DNA of 64,000 bases from Nemertoderma westbladi (taxonomy: Eukaryota > Xenacoelomorpha > Nemertodermatida > Nemertodermatidae): contig JAUCBJ010007462.1 of NCBI GenBank assembly GCA_032718475.1, forward strand, positions 98,734-162,733, in the 5' to 3' direction. Shown piece by piece: positions 1 to 11,716 of the stretch (position 1 is its first letter; every line of letters starts with the position of its first letter). A program made the position numbers and the translations under genes. A model generated the notes under the pieces. That model was not told the DNA's origin. It searched no databases and worked only from the letters and a program-made list of their open reading frames with translations.

Positions 1-1
1 A

Positions 2-562
2 GCGGCGAAAGCGAAGCAGTTTTTCGAAGTGCGGATAGCGGAGTATAATAAGACCATGGATAGACATCAAGAGGAAACTAGGAGAGTGACTGGATTTGTT
101 CCACAGGCTGTATCTCAACCCCGACCGGTGTATTATTCCGACGGCAACGAACCTGCGATATTGGTAGATCACCCGGAGTCGCGAGAAGCCATTCGATTCT
201 TGCTGATGGTGATGTCGTTGGATCATTGGAACGTCGACTGCCTACGGGAAGTTTTATTCGCGAAGTTCTTGCATGACATCCTGATGCAGATAACGGATTA
301 TGATACGTTAGACAAGATTGGAGCTCCGGGGAAGGAGAGCAAATTATTTGGTTGGTTGGACAAGTATATAAAGGTATGGGTCGCGGTGGCTACATTTCCG
401 GACGACAAGGAGGTAGATCAGGCGTGGCAGAGGAGGAAGGGTTCCTATACACACTGGTCTACAGAGTTATTTAATAGGTTTGAGAAAACACAGGTACAAG
501 GTACTACTGTACTATGGTACAGCTGTATGCCGAAATACTGCAAGCTGTCGCAAACTATCTGA
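2..562 (+). pseudogene. N-terminal part of a gag-like gene, cut by the left window edge and by a LINE
   Basis: The frame is open from base 2, and no true ATG start is visible, so the gene begins outside the window. About 165 residues look like real protein: soluble, mixed charge, helical, with a run of Trp/Leu/Phe positions. No known domain is recognised. The frame stays open to 562, but the last 15-20 codons probably belong to the inserted LINE. I link it to the gene that resumes at 11717 because that frame reopens exactly where the LINE tail ends. The joining point on this side is uncertain (about 490-600), and I found no target-site duplication. Alternative: an unrelated host exon. Confidence 0.45.
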
Positions 563-623
563 CTGTACCGATCCGGTTTAGCCTTACATAACTATAGACC
601 TTTTCTGGTGAATTACACAAACT

Positions 624-1671
624 GTGATAATAATGGCGCCGACAAAGATAGATACAAATTCACTTAATGCGCGCATGGACCGTCTCGAAAACCTACTAAC
701 TAAAGTATCTAATAACATAGAGAGAATTGACAACCAACTAAACCCGTCTGACGGATCTCCTTCCTTCTTAATCCAGTCAACTGAAGCAAGACAATTCAAC
801 ACTTCGAAAAGATAATGGTAATTTGATATCCGAAATTAACATTTTATCTGCGAGAATCGATAAATCTGAACTTGCCAACGATTCCCTTGCCCAGTACGTA
901 CGACGTAACAATGTGCTATTCCACGGAATCGAGGAGGGAAATAACAAATCCGATAGGTTAGCTATTGAAAGGATCGTAGAGTTTTGCGGGGTCGATATTA
1001 ATGATATCGACGTATCTCACCGATTAGGTCAACCGAAAGCAGGTAAGCGTCGTCCAATAGTTGTACGGTTCCTACATCATGCTACTCGTTACGCAATCTT
1101 CTCCAGGAAATCCGATTTCAAGAACGGGGTCTATTCGACGGACCACCTGACACCATTTCGCGCGGAACTTCTTCGAGAAGCAACGAAATGAAAGAAGGAG
1201 GGTAGAATATACACTGCATACTCATCCAATGGAAATGTACAGATTCGCATTGAACGCAATTCTCTACCGAGAAACATCAATTCATTGCAAGATATCAAAG
1301 ATATTACTGCAAATACATCCACTCATAGTGTTACTCAACGACCGAATAAGAAGTCTCTTCAAGGAGGTCCTAGTCGAGACAAACGAGTTACCAGGAATTC
1401 ATCTCTAGGGGGTGGCGGGCATTCCAACCGGGATGGTAAGAAGGTGAATAAGAATGCGCTCCCAGGTTCGTACCCGGCGGTTGATCCGACCCATCCATCT
1501 GTGGACGTCAAGCTCTCCTCCAATTCGCCATCGATTAATAACCTGGAAAGTGAAGACATCATTGTCGACGAAATCGACGCCGTTACCACCTTCCAACAAC
1601 GCCAGAATAGTTCGCCAATTACTCCCTCTTTAAACCCTTATAACTCTCTGGACTGTGATGGAAATTAATAC
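624..1671 (+). pseudogene. LINE ORF1: coiled coil plus RNA-binding domain, two lesions
   Basis: The protein starts at an ATG near 624 with a heptad-rich coiled coil (first 60 residues). A frameshift near 800-820 moves to the next frame, where the coil continues. It is followed by the classic ORF1 block: an RRNNVLFHGIEE-type segment near 905-940 and an HRLGQP motif near 1018, then a stretch resembling the C-terminal domain. An in-frame TGA at 1189-1191 interrupts an otherwise continuous frame to 1668. The tail (1330-1668) is Ser/Asn/Pro-rich and basic. By family, ORF1 proteins trimerise and coat the LINE RNA. One frameshift and one stop make it non-functional as read. Confidence 0.8.
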
Positions 1672-1910
1672 GCATATAGGATCCTAGGAAACCCCTAATC
1701 CGGTCATCCAGAAAGGCAATTCAAATTATTATTAACTCTTGGAATAATTTACAGAATTAATTTAACTGACTTACAATATCATTAGTGGCCCATATATGGT
1801 CAGGGCTTAACGGGATGTACTGATTTATTAATATTATATATTATAACATAATGTATAATATATATACATTGTATTAAGCGACAGTATGCAGTGTGCAGGC
1901 TGTCAGCTGA
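1672..1910 (+). other. Spacer between LINE ORF1 and ORF2
   Basis: AT-rich, with no open frame and no structural RNA seen. A TTTTTCAG at 1973-1980 just inside ORF2 resembles a splice acceptor, but the PHD-finger coding reads straight through it. Confidence 0.5.
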
Positions 1911-4900
1911 GGCATTATTGCAGGTGGGAAGATTGATACGAACTCTAATTGTAGTAATTCATGTGCTCTCTGTTTTTCAGGATTCAAAAATAATGATAAT
2001 ACCATTTTATGCACGGTGTGTAGAAACAGTTATCACCAGCAGTGTGGAACTTGCCTGACATATGGAGAAACCGCAGAGCTTGAACTGTCTCAGTTTTTTA
2101 CGAGTCACTACTGCATTTGTTGTTTACATGGGATTTTTCCTTTTAGCGATATTCCTTCTAACGACTATGATATTTTCGGAATTTCCGACGATTTATACTT
2201 GCTCAACGAAAATGCTGATAATCCTAGTTTTGCTACTATTGATCCGGATAATAACATTCAAAATTTAGCGCGAAATAGCGAATACTATAATGATACTAAA
2301 TTTAACAGTGAAATCGAGCGTATAGGTTCTCATCATAACTCTTTTTCTGTATATCACCTAAATTGTAGAAGCCTAAACAATAATCTTTCTTACACTGCTG
2401 AATTTTTAAGTACATTAGACGAAGATTTTGATGTTATCACTTTTACTGAAACATTAGTAGGTGCTAAAGACAATCACTGTAAATTAAAACTTGACAACTA
2501 TGTAGGACCGCTACTATCAGACAGACCAGAGGGACGTTCTTCAGGTTCCGGTTGGGGTGTGGGAATTTACATTAAGGATACGCTAACCTTTTCGGAACGA
2601 GACAACTTGACTGTGTCTGGAATTCATAATAAATGGATCCAAATTAAAAAATCCAACAATAAGTCCTTAGTGTTAGGTGTAATATACAGACCCCCGTCTG
2701 TCAATTACAATAATTTTATTAATATTCTAGAACCCGCATTGGCGAAAGTATCTGATAAAAATATAGATATCGTCCTCACTGGTGACTTCAATGTTAACTT
2801 AAACAAAATGACATCAGAAAGTGCACGATACTTACAGATACTTTCATCATACGGATTTTCCCAATTAATAAAATAACCCACTCGAATTGTACACGGTGCT
2901 AATTCAACGCTTGACCATATTATTACTAATATTACGAATGATTTTACTACTGCCGGCGTTTTTTTATCAGAAATTGGCACAACAGACCACCTTGGAACAT
3001 TTGCGTTATTTCATAATTATTCTGCTTTTTTCAAACAACCCAATACTAAAATGTGCTATGATTATAGCAAATTTAACTTAAATAGTTTTTTGCTCGACAT
3101 TTCATTACCACCTCTCGCAGCTTACCGATCACATAATTTACCGACAGATAAAAAATTTGACACATTTTACAATTCTTTTGATCAATTATGCCAAAAACAC
3201 TTACCTAAAAAAATAATTACAAAAGAAAAATTGCACGCAAACCATGGCTAACTCCTTTGCTAATTAAATCAATTTCTAAAAAAAATAAATTATATGAAAA
3301 ATTATCACCGTGTTCTGAAACCCAAAAAGCCTATAAAACATATCGTAATAATTTAACGACTGTAATCAGAGCCGCTGAAAAATCATTCTATAATCAAGAA
3401 TTTTTAAAAAACAAAGGAAATATGCGCAAGACGTGGTCTGTAATTAACTCTGTATTACACAAAAATAAGAAATCCCTAAGCCCTACCAAAATTGCTTTCA
3501 GAACAGAAGTAGGGGCAAAAATAACGTCTGATCCCCATAAAATAGCATCTATTTTTAACGAACATTTTTCAACTATTTGACCAAAACTTGCCAGTACAAT
3601 ACCCCGATCTAACCGATGCCCTACCCGCCACATTAACCATCGACACTCGAATTCATTTACTCTTATTGAAACTTCTGTAGCTGAAATTCACTACCTACCG
3701 GTACTTTTACAAATAAATGAAAACATCGCTACTAATGACAACTTTCCCAGTAAATTATTAAAAATTGCTGCTGAACACATTGCACCTCATCTAGCATATT
3801 TATTTAACCTATGTATCACAACAGGTCATTATCCAGTTTCTCTTAAACAATCTAAAATAATCCCATGTTTTAAGGGGGGTGATCCACTAGATTCTAATAA
3901 CTATAGGCCAATATAATTATTGCCAGTTTTTACAAAAATTCTAGAACAGGTTATATACTCACAGCTTCAATCTTATTTAGATCATTTCTGTATTTTGACT
4001 GCATCACAATTCGGTTTTCGAAAGAGGATTTCGGTTTTCGAAAGAGGATTTCTACGGCTTCGGCTATTCTAACGGTTACAGAAAAAATTAGATCTCACCT
4101 TGACTCAAAAGAATCTATCTGCGCAATTTATCTAGATTTAAAAAAAGCGTTTGATACGCTGAACCACTCTACCTTATTTAAAAAATTAGAATCTTACGGA
4201 ATTCGAGGCACCCCCCAGACTTTACTTAGGAGTTTTCTAACAGACCGTACACAATCAGTATCCTTAAATGGCGTAATCTCACCCACTCTTCCGGTGATCT
4301 GGGGAACGCCCCTGGGTTCAGTCCTTTCACCATTGCTGTTTCTTTTATATGTGAACAACTTACCGGACGCATCCAAATTTTTGACAACTTTATTTGCCGA
4401 CGATACGACGTTACTGGGCTTCAATTCAGACTTAAAATTATTGATTAACAACACAAACGCTGAACTGGAAAAAATTTCGGACTGGCTTATAGACAACTCA
4501 TTATCACTTAATCTAAGTAAAACAGAATACTCTATTTTTAGTAACAAAAACTGCCTTGGACTACCGAAAGTTAAAATTAAAGCCAAAGAAATTACTAAGG
4601 TAAATAGCACTAAGTACTTAAGTGTCTTTATCGATGACAATTTGAGCTGGAAAACGCATATAAATTACATCCTTAAAAAAATATCTAGATCCTCCTGACT
4701 TTTTTATAAATTAAGACACTTTTTCCCAAGCCAAATTTTACGTACGCTGTATTATACATTAATTAATCCTTACATCACTTATGGAATTCTTGCTTGGGGT
4801 ACTGCCTGCAAATCAATAACACGTCCACTAAGAATTAAAGTTAATAAAATCTTGCGTTGCATAACATTTAGTGACTACCGGGCTCACTCTGTGCCACTTT

Positions 4901-5140
4901 ACAAATCACTAAATGTTTTGCCAATCGAATCTATATTTGAATTACAATTAGGCCAGTTAATGTACGATATATCAAAATCTTCTAATAATCACCCTCTTTC
5001 AAATTTTTAGACTAAATTGTCTGATATTCATTTATATAACACCCGTTCGTTTTACTAAATTGTCTGATATTCATTTATATAACACCCGTTCATCTACTTT
5101 AGGCAAATTCGTAGTACCGTTAACCCGTCTCAATGTAGCA
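1911..5140 (+). pseudogene. LINE ORF2: PHD finger, AP endonuclease and reverse transcriptase, broken
   Basis: The frame opens after a TGA at 1908 and has no ATG before the finger. A PHD-type Cys/His finger lies at about 1962-2055 (C-x2-C ... C-x2-C-x4-H-x2-C). The endonuclease follows (N-terminal HLNCRS at about 2355, GVIYRPP near 2680, TGDFNV near 2778). An in-frame TAA at 2874-2876 and a frameshift near 3245 precede the linker. Reverse transcriptase follows: NNYRPI then a stop (Ser codon to TAA, about 3915), YLDLKKAFDTL near 4126, and the catalytic FADD at 4393-4404. The thumb and C-terminal region run to 5140, where the frame is cut by the 3 kb dimer. Two short tandem duplications (about 4011-4051 and 5012-5094) also break it. 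Confidence 0.85.
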
Positions 5141-5734
5141 CACCGAGAGAAAGCCGCCCCAATATTAGATTATTACAACAACATATCCATTGGGTAAGAA
5201 AGTGGAGGAGAGCCAGCCCGTCTCTTAATTTTTTACTTTATATTACGCGATCAATTTTCACTCATCTCGTCATGAACCCAACATGTATGTAACCTTTTGT
5301 TAAATTTGTTGGCTTGCGGTTGTTTGGGCGGAGTGTGGTAGGCCTACACTTTTCACACTTAAATATTTTGGTTGTGAAATGTTACAGGGCATAGCGATCT
5401 GAGATATTTCATTTATATTTTATTATGAGAGGAAGAAGAACATACAACGTTATTTACTATGTAACAAAATAATTGTTTTCTGGTTTAACTTGGAAGCCTC
5501 CCCAAATAGTTTATATACAATTATATTTAAAATTATTTCCATGGTCATGGTCATTCAGCCGTCTTTAGTTAGAAATTTGTTTGCATGAAAGACAGTTTAG
5601 TTCAGTTTTTACTGATTTATTATCTCTTATCTGACTGGGGTAATAATAAAGGATAGGATAAATGGAAGCAAAGTGTGACAGTTACAAATATTTCCCCGTC
5701 ACCCTAGCATGTCTTAAGTATATGATATATCAAA

Positions 5735-5783
5735 GGGGGAAGTTTGGATTCACTGCATAAATGCAGTTCACCAAACTTCCCCC
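5735..5783. other. Long hairpin in 3 kb unit, copy 1
   Basis: GGGGGAAGTTTGG pairs with CCAAACTTCCCCC, and the loop contains a second palindrome (CTGCAT-AA-ATGCAG). A further C-rich copy of the outer arm follows at about 5800-5817. Could be a replication, transcription or RNA structure; function unknown. Confidence 0.8.
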
Positions 5784-6637
5784 GAATGCACATTGTAACT
5801 TCCCCCTTCCCCCAAATATCCACCGTTGAATTAATTTGAAGCGATATAATAAGTACAAAATTGTGCGAGTTTTTAATTGTGTGGTCCAATTGTTATTTGA
5901 TTTCTATTTATTATTTAAAGTGCATTTAATATCACACTGGTTTTTAGAATATTATATTATACAACCTTATGTTTTATTAATTTACCCAATCGAAGCCTCA
6001 TAAGGGCCGGTTATTTGTACGCATATCCCCTAATGCGCTCAGTAAGGTTCAAACAACATATTAATATGAAAATAAAGTATCTGCAAAGAAAATAACCCAA
6101 TACTATATAATTTGACCTTATTAAAAAATTTGCATTTTTGCACACTTATTTGTACAAATGCACTTTAGCAGATCGTAATGGTGGCTCTTATTTAACAAAC
6201 TTATGTTTATCCTCTACCGATCTACGATGGTGTATGATCAAGTGTCAGTCGCTAAAAGTGTCAAAAATCCAATTTAATAAATCTGGATTTGCGATTATGG
6301 ACCATATTCATGGACATTTTAAGTCACTTTATATACATAAAAAGTTAAACAAATGTTACGATTATAGTTAGAAATCATTCCAAACTACATTTTAATCCAA
6401 AAAATAACATTCTACGATGAATAGAACTGGAAATAATAGTGTTTGAAATATCGAAAAAATGTTCACTATTTAAGTGCATTTTGCACTAAGTGCACATAAG
6501 TCTTTTCCCAAGTTGTATCCTATTTCACACACTACAATCTATCCTCTATCCAATGAAAAAAGTTTCAGATTAAACGGCCCTGTAGAACCGAAGTTATTTA
6601 TGTTTAAAAATAGTCACTCGAAAATTTCAAATTCTCT

Positions 6638-6711
6638 TGATCACATAGTCTAGTGGTTATCAATCACGTTAATGAAACCTAAGTTCGCGGGTTCGAAATC
6701 CAATATTGACC
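6638..6711 (+). other. tRNA-like segment with pol III A and B boxes (copy 1)
   Basis: A-box-like TAGTCTAGTGGTTA at 6646-6659 and B-box-like GGTTCGAAATCC at 6690-6701 have tRNA spacing. A run of eight T residues follows at about 6724. The anticodon and acceptor stems do not pair well, so it is not a functional tRNA. It looks like a tRNA-derived pol III promoter, as in SINEs, or a tRNA relic. Confidence 0.6.
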
Positions 6712-8759
6712 TGACCCATTCTTATTTTTTTTGCAAAAAAAATTATTTTTATTTTTTCACTAAAATCGCTCTAACTTCGGTTCTGGTGGTCCAAATTGAA
6801 TAAAATTGGTATATTCTTTGCCGTAATTTTTTTCTTAATCTTTTGAGAAGGGGTTATTTTTGGCCCCAAAAAAATTTAAAAAAAGGGCCAAAATAACGCG
6901 ATATTTTTCGACCCTTAAAATTCGTAATTTTAATTATATATGTTAAGATAAAAGATAGCGGAGTTAATTTGATACTTTTTACAGGTTCTTTTGGCGCAAT
7001 ACGCTAAATTATAATGGAATAGCGATTTGTTAAAAAAAAAATTTTTCGTCCCTTTTTATAAATATTATATTTCACACGATCGCCTGCCGCTCCAGTTTTA
7101 TAACACCTCCGGCGCTGTGATTAACGCTGTTAGATATATAATTTAACGCACTATAAGTCTGTGTAAACAAATCTCCCGTAAGTTAAGTAGTTTTCGAGCT
7201 AGACGATTTCCCGCGAAGCAAGTTTGAAGCGCGAAATTATAATTTTGGCCCTCATTTTTTTAATATCATCCTTGGAGTAAAACCGATAGCATATTTGAAT
7301 TCCCCGTATGGATATTGACTGTATAGAATGTACCTTTACCAACTAAAGTTAAAAATAAAAAATTATTCGATAAAAACTACTTTACAAATTCTGGCCCTTT
7401 TTGGCCCCTATTGCCGACATATTTTTTGTACCCCCATTCGATAGGAACGTAGCCCCAATGGTCTTCTACGAGTTTCATAAAAGAATTAGTGGATTCCTAC
7501 CAGCGTTGTCGAATTAAACATTTCGGAAATAAGTTTTCCAAAAAAGACGGACAAAAACGTACAAATTTACAGCCCCTTTTTCCACCCGAAATTTTAATAA
7601 ATATCTTACCCCCATTCGATACGAAGGTAGTACCACTCTTCCCCTTTCCAACCGCGTTACTTTCGTCCCCGTACGATTAATATTAGCCGAGTTATAGCGG
7701 ATCCCGCAAAGTCATTTTGTCCGTTTTTTCAACTTTGACGGACATTTTCGGAAAAAAGGCGTGGTAATCTTTTTTGAAAAAAAAAACGAATTCACTAATT
7801 AATCCCTTCTATCGTATCCCGGCGTCGGCTAAGCAATAACCTAGGGTTTTTTCGAGCCACTGTAGAGCGCCTTTCAAAAAAATTTTAAAATTGTCGAAAA
7901 AATGACGGATTTTTGTCCGCCGTGTCCGTCGAAGGGTTAGATTTAATAATGTTAGAGTTGCTAATATCTTAGAATTCCGAGCCGCTCCCCTGGTGAGAAA
8001 ATAAAAATTTGGTCTGTTCCTTCATCGAAAAGTCCCCCAGAATCCCAAGTTAACCTATATAGTTAGCGATGGCCTGCGGCTTTAGGAGCGGCCGCGGTAT
8101 TCACCTCCCTCATAGCGGCCGCGGCGGTGTTGCGTCAAATGGAGAAATATTTATCCCACCGAGAGAAAGCCGCCCCAATATTAGATTATAACAACAACAT
8201 TTCCATTGGGTAAGAAAGTGGAGAAGAGCCAGGCCCGACTCTCAATTTTTTAGTTTATATTACGCGATCAATTTTCACTCATCTCGTCATGAACACAACA
8301 TGTATGTAAACTTTTGATAAATTTGTTGGCTATGCGTTTGCGGCTGTTTGGGCGGGGTGTGGTAGGCCTACACTTTTCACACTGAAACATTTTGGTTGTG
8401 AAATGTTACAGGGCGCAGCGATCAGAGATATTTCATATATATTTTATTATGAGAGGAAGAAGAACATACAACGTTATTTACTATATTATATGTAACGAAA
8501 TAATTGTTTTTGGGTTTGGAAGCCTCCCCAAAGAGTTGATATACGATTATATTTAAAATTATTTCCATGGTCATGGTCATTCACCCGTCTTTAATTAGAA
8601 ATTTGTTTGCATGAAAGACAGTTTAGTTTGGTTTTTACTGATTATTATCTCTTATCTGACTGGGGTAATAATAAAGGATAGGATAAATGGAAGCAAAGTG
8701 TGACAGTAACAATTATTTCCCTGACAACCGAGCATGTCTTAAGTATACGATATATAAAA

Positions 8760-8806
8760 GGGGAAGTTTGGATTCACTGCATAAATGCAGTTCACCAAAC
8801 TTCCCC
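8760..8806. other. Long hairpin in 3 kb unit, copy 2
   Basis: Same hairpin as at 5735-5783, with one G fewer in the left arm. The inner palindrome is retained. Confidence 0.8.
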
Positions 8807-9655
8807 CGAATGCACACTGTAACTTCCCCCTTCCCCCAAATATCCATTGTTAAATTAATTTGAAGCGATATAATAAGTACAAAATTGTGCGAGTTTTTAA
8901 TTGTGTAGTCCATTTGTTATTTGATCTCTATTTATTGTTTAAAGTGCATTTAATATCACACTGGTTTTTTAGAATATTACAACCTTATGTTTTATTTATT
9001 AACCCAATCGAAGCCTTAATAAGGGCCGCTTATTTGTACGCATATCCCTAATGCGCTCAGTATGAGCCAAACAACATATTAATATGAAAATAAAGTATCT
9101 GCAAAGAAACGAACCCAATGCTATATAATTTGACCTTATTAAAAAATTTGCACTTTTGCACACTTATTTGTACAAGTGCACTTCAGCAGATCGTAATGGT
9201 GGTTCTTATTTAACAAACTTATGTTTATCCTCTACCGATCTACGATGGTGTATGATCAAGTGTCAGTCGCTAAAAGTGTCAAAAATCCAATTTAATAAAT
9301 CTGGATTTGCGATTATGGACCATATTCATGGACATTTTAAGTCACTTTATATACATAAAAAGTTAAACAAATGTTACGATTATAGTTAGAAATCATTCCA
9401 AACTACATTTTAATCCAAAAAATAACATTCTACGATGAATAGAACTGGAAATAATAGTGTTTGAAATATCGAAAAAATGTTCACTATTTAAGTGCATTTT
9501 GCACTAAGTGCACATAAGTCTTTTCCCAAGTTGTATCCTATTTCACACACTACAATCTATCCTCTATCCAATGAAAAAAGTTTCAGATTAAACGGCCCTG
9601 TAGAACCGAAGTTATTTATGTTTAAAAATAGTCACTCGAAAATTTCAAATTCTCT

Positions 9656-9729
9656 TGATCACATAGTCTAGTGGTTATCAATCACGTTAATGAAACCTAA
9701 GTTCGCGGGTTCGAAATCCAATATTGACC
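9656..9729 (+). other. tRNA-like segment with pol III A and B boxes (copy 2)
   Basis: Identical to 6638-6711 by eye in the second unit, including the T run downstream. Confidence 0.6.
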
Positions 9730-11181
9730 TGACCCATTCTTATTTTTTTTGCAAAAAAAATTATTTTTATTTTTTCACTAAAATCGCTCTAACTTCGGTT
9801 CTGGTGGTCCAAATTGAATAAAATTGGTATATTCTTTGCCGTAATTTTTTTCTTAATCTTTTGAGAAGGGGTTATTTTTGGCCCCAAAAAAATTTAAAAA
9901 AAGGGCCAAAATAACGCGATATTTTTCGACCCTTAAAATTCGTAATTTTAATTATATATGTTAAGATAAAAGATAGCGGAGTTAATTTGATACTTTTTAC
10001 AGGTTCTTTTGGCGCAATACGCTAAATTATAATGGAATAGCGATTTGTTAAAAAAAAAATTTTTCGTCCCTTTTTATAAATATTATATTTCACACGATCG
10101 CCTGCCGCTCCAGTTTTATAATACCTCCGGCGCTGTGATTAACGCTGTTAGATATATAATTTAACGCACTATAAGTCTGTGTAAACAAATCTCCCGTAAG
10201 TTAAGTAGTTTTCGAGCTAGACGATTTCCCGCGAAGCAAGTTTGAAGCGCGAAATTATAATTTTGGCCCTCATTTTTTTAATATCATCCTTGGAGTAAAA
10301 CCGATAGCATATTTGAATTCCCCGTATGGATATTGACTGTATAGAATGTACCTTTACCAACTAAAGTTAAAAATAAAAAATTATTCGATAAAAACTACTT
10401 TACAAATTCTGGCCCTTTTTGGCCCCTATTGCCGACATATTTTTTGTACCCCCATTCGATAGGAACGTAGCCCCAATGGTCTTCTACGAGTTTCATAAAA
10501 GAATTAGTGCGATTCCTACCAGCGTTGTCGAATTAAACATTTCGGAAATAAGTTTTCCAAAAAAGACGGACAAAAACGTACAAATTTACAGCCCCTTTTT
10601 CCACCCGAAATTTTAATAAATATCTTACCCCCATTCGATACGAAGGTAGTACCACTCTTCCCCTTTCCAACCGCGTTAATTTCGTCCCCGTACGATTAAT
10701 ATTAGCCGAGTCAGAGCGGATCCCGCAAAGCCATTTTGTCCGTTTTTTCAAATTTGACTGACAATTTCGGGAAAAAAGCGTGGTAATCTTTTTTGAAAAA
10801 AAAAACGAATTCACTAATTAATCCCTTCTATCCTATCCCGGCGTCGGTTAAGCAATAACCTAGGGTTTTTTCGAGCCACTGTAGAGCGCCTTTCAAAAAA
10901 TTTTTAAAATTGTCAAAAAAATGACGGTTTTTTGTCCGCCGTGTCCGTCGAGGGGATAGATTTGCTAATGTTAGAGTGGCTAATATCTTAGAATTCCGAG
11001 TCGCTCCCCTGGTGCGAAAATAAAAAAAATTGGTCTGTTCCTTCATCGAAAAGTCCCCCAGAATCCCAAGTTAACCTATATAGTTAGCGATGGCCTGCGG
11101 CTTTAGGAGCGGCCGCGGTATTCACCTCCCTCATAGCGGCCGCGGCGGTGTTGCGTCAAATGGAGAAATATTTATCCCACC

Positions 11182-11303
11182 AAGGATTATCAGTCACTGG
11201 GCCAGTATTGTGGAACAGTCTCCCCTCTAGTCTAATTATTAGCAACTCTAAATTTTCATTTAAACGTCAATTTAAAACATACCTATTTGAACACATGACG
11301 TAA
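11182..11303 (+). pseudogene. Last 40 codons of the interrupted LINE ORF2
   Basis: Joining ...GTAGCACACC (ends 5144) to AAGGATTATC (from 11182) restores a continuous frame. It contains the diagnostic CR1-group C-terminal motif GPVLWNSLP and a basic Phe-rich tail, and ends with TAA at 11301-11303. This proves that 5145-11181 is an insertion. Confidence 0.85.
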
Positions 11304-11716
11304 CGTCATAATAATACATTACACAATATCTCCCTATATGTCTGGCTCTATCTTATTATATTTCCTGCTCACATACACTGCGACTGGACTGTTTCTTCAT
11401 TACACAGTGTATTGTAAAATGGTTAATTAAATTATTATATTTCCTTGTGATCCTGATCAACAATTATTAAAGGTTTATAACAGTTCTTATTTTATCTTTT
11501 TTCAAATATATAATACTTAGTTACATATACAGTACATTTACCCTTGGTCGGTTGGCAGCCTCGACTAGCCTGGCTATTGCTGCAACCCTTACCAACCCAC
11601 CGCCTCGCACACTGCATACACATTTTCTTTTTATTCCATTACAACTAAACTGTGCTTTGGTGATGGTTCTAATTATAACATTTTCCTATAAATAACAATA
11701 AACTTAAACTTAAACC
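11304..11716 (+). other. 3' UTR and tail of the CR1-like LINE
   Basis: Non-coding, AT-rich, ending in AATAAACTTAAACTTAAAC. The tandem AAACTT units are a typical CR1-group tail. The gag-like frame resumes immediately afterwards. Confidence 0.7.

Larger units (their letters stand above)
5145..8160. repeat. 3.0 kb non-coding unit, copy 1 of a head-to-tail dimer
   Basis: Begins GAGAGAAAGCCGCCCC straight after CACC (5141-5144) and ends with CACC at 8157-8160, where the second copy starts. The two copies align end to end at an offset of about 3018 bases with few differences. There is no convincing gene; short frames (e.g. 6138-6371) are shared only because the copies are near-identical. It contains a long hairpin, a tRNA-like promoter segment, many T and A runs, and NotI-like GCGGCCGCGG blocks near its right end (8090-8130). 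No terminal inverted repeat or CTRR-type end is seen. The transposon class is unknown. Confidence 0.85.
8161..11181. repeat. 3.0 kb non-coding unit, copy 2 of the dimer
   Basis: Near-identical repeat of 5145-8160, ending with a third CACC (11178-11181). The interrupted LINE ORF2 resumes in frame directly after it. Both copies keep the hairpin (8760-8806), the tRNA-like segment (9656-9729) and the GC-rich end. The pattern CACC-unit-CACC-unit-CACC means either a 4-bp target duplication shared between two units or that CACC is part of the unit. Confidence 0.85.
563..11716 (+). mobile_element. CR1-like non-LTR retrotransposon (LINE), interrupted by a 6 kb insertion
   Basis: Two decayed ORFs in LINE order: a coiled-coil ORF1 (624-1671), then ORF2 with a PHD-type finger, AP endonuclease and reverse transcriptase (1911-5140). 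Its last 40 codons lie at 11182-11303. The 3' UTR ends at 11716 in a short tail of repeated AAACTT units. PHD finger plus this ORF1 type and the C-terminal GPVLWNSLP motif fit the CR1/L2/Rex group. The 5' end is placed only approximately. The element sits inside the gag-like gene (left part 2-562, right part from 11717). Internal stops and frameshifts show it is dead. Confidence 0.85.

Noticed and set aside
6138-6371. 77-codon frame conserved in both 3 kb units (also 9156-9389)
   Set aside because: The whole unit is near-identical between copies, so conservation shows nothing; composition is not protein-like and there is no known motif.
6638-6711. Functional tRNA gene
   Set aside because: Anticodon and acceptor stems do not pair; only the promoter boxes fit.
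10419-10814. Short overlapping frames near the right of the 3 kb unit with PPFD-type repeats
   Set aside because: The equivalent region of copy 1 is frame-shifted and stopped; looks like chance frames in repetitive DNA.
5145-11181. Helitron or LTR element as the identity of the dimer
   Set aside because: No TC...CTRR ends, no A-T insertion site, no LTRs, no Rep/helicase or RT coding.
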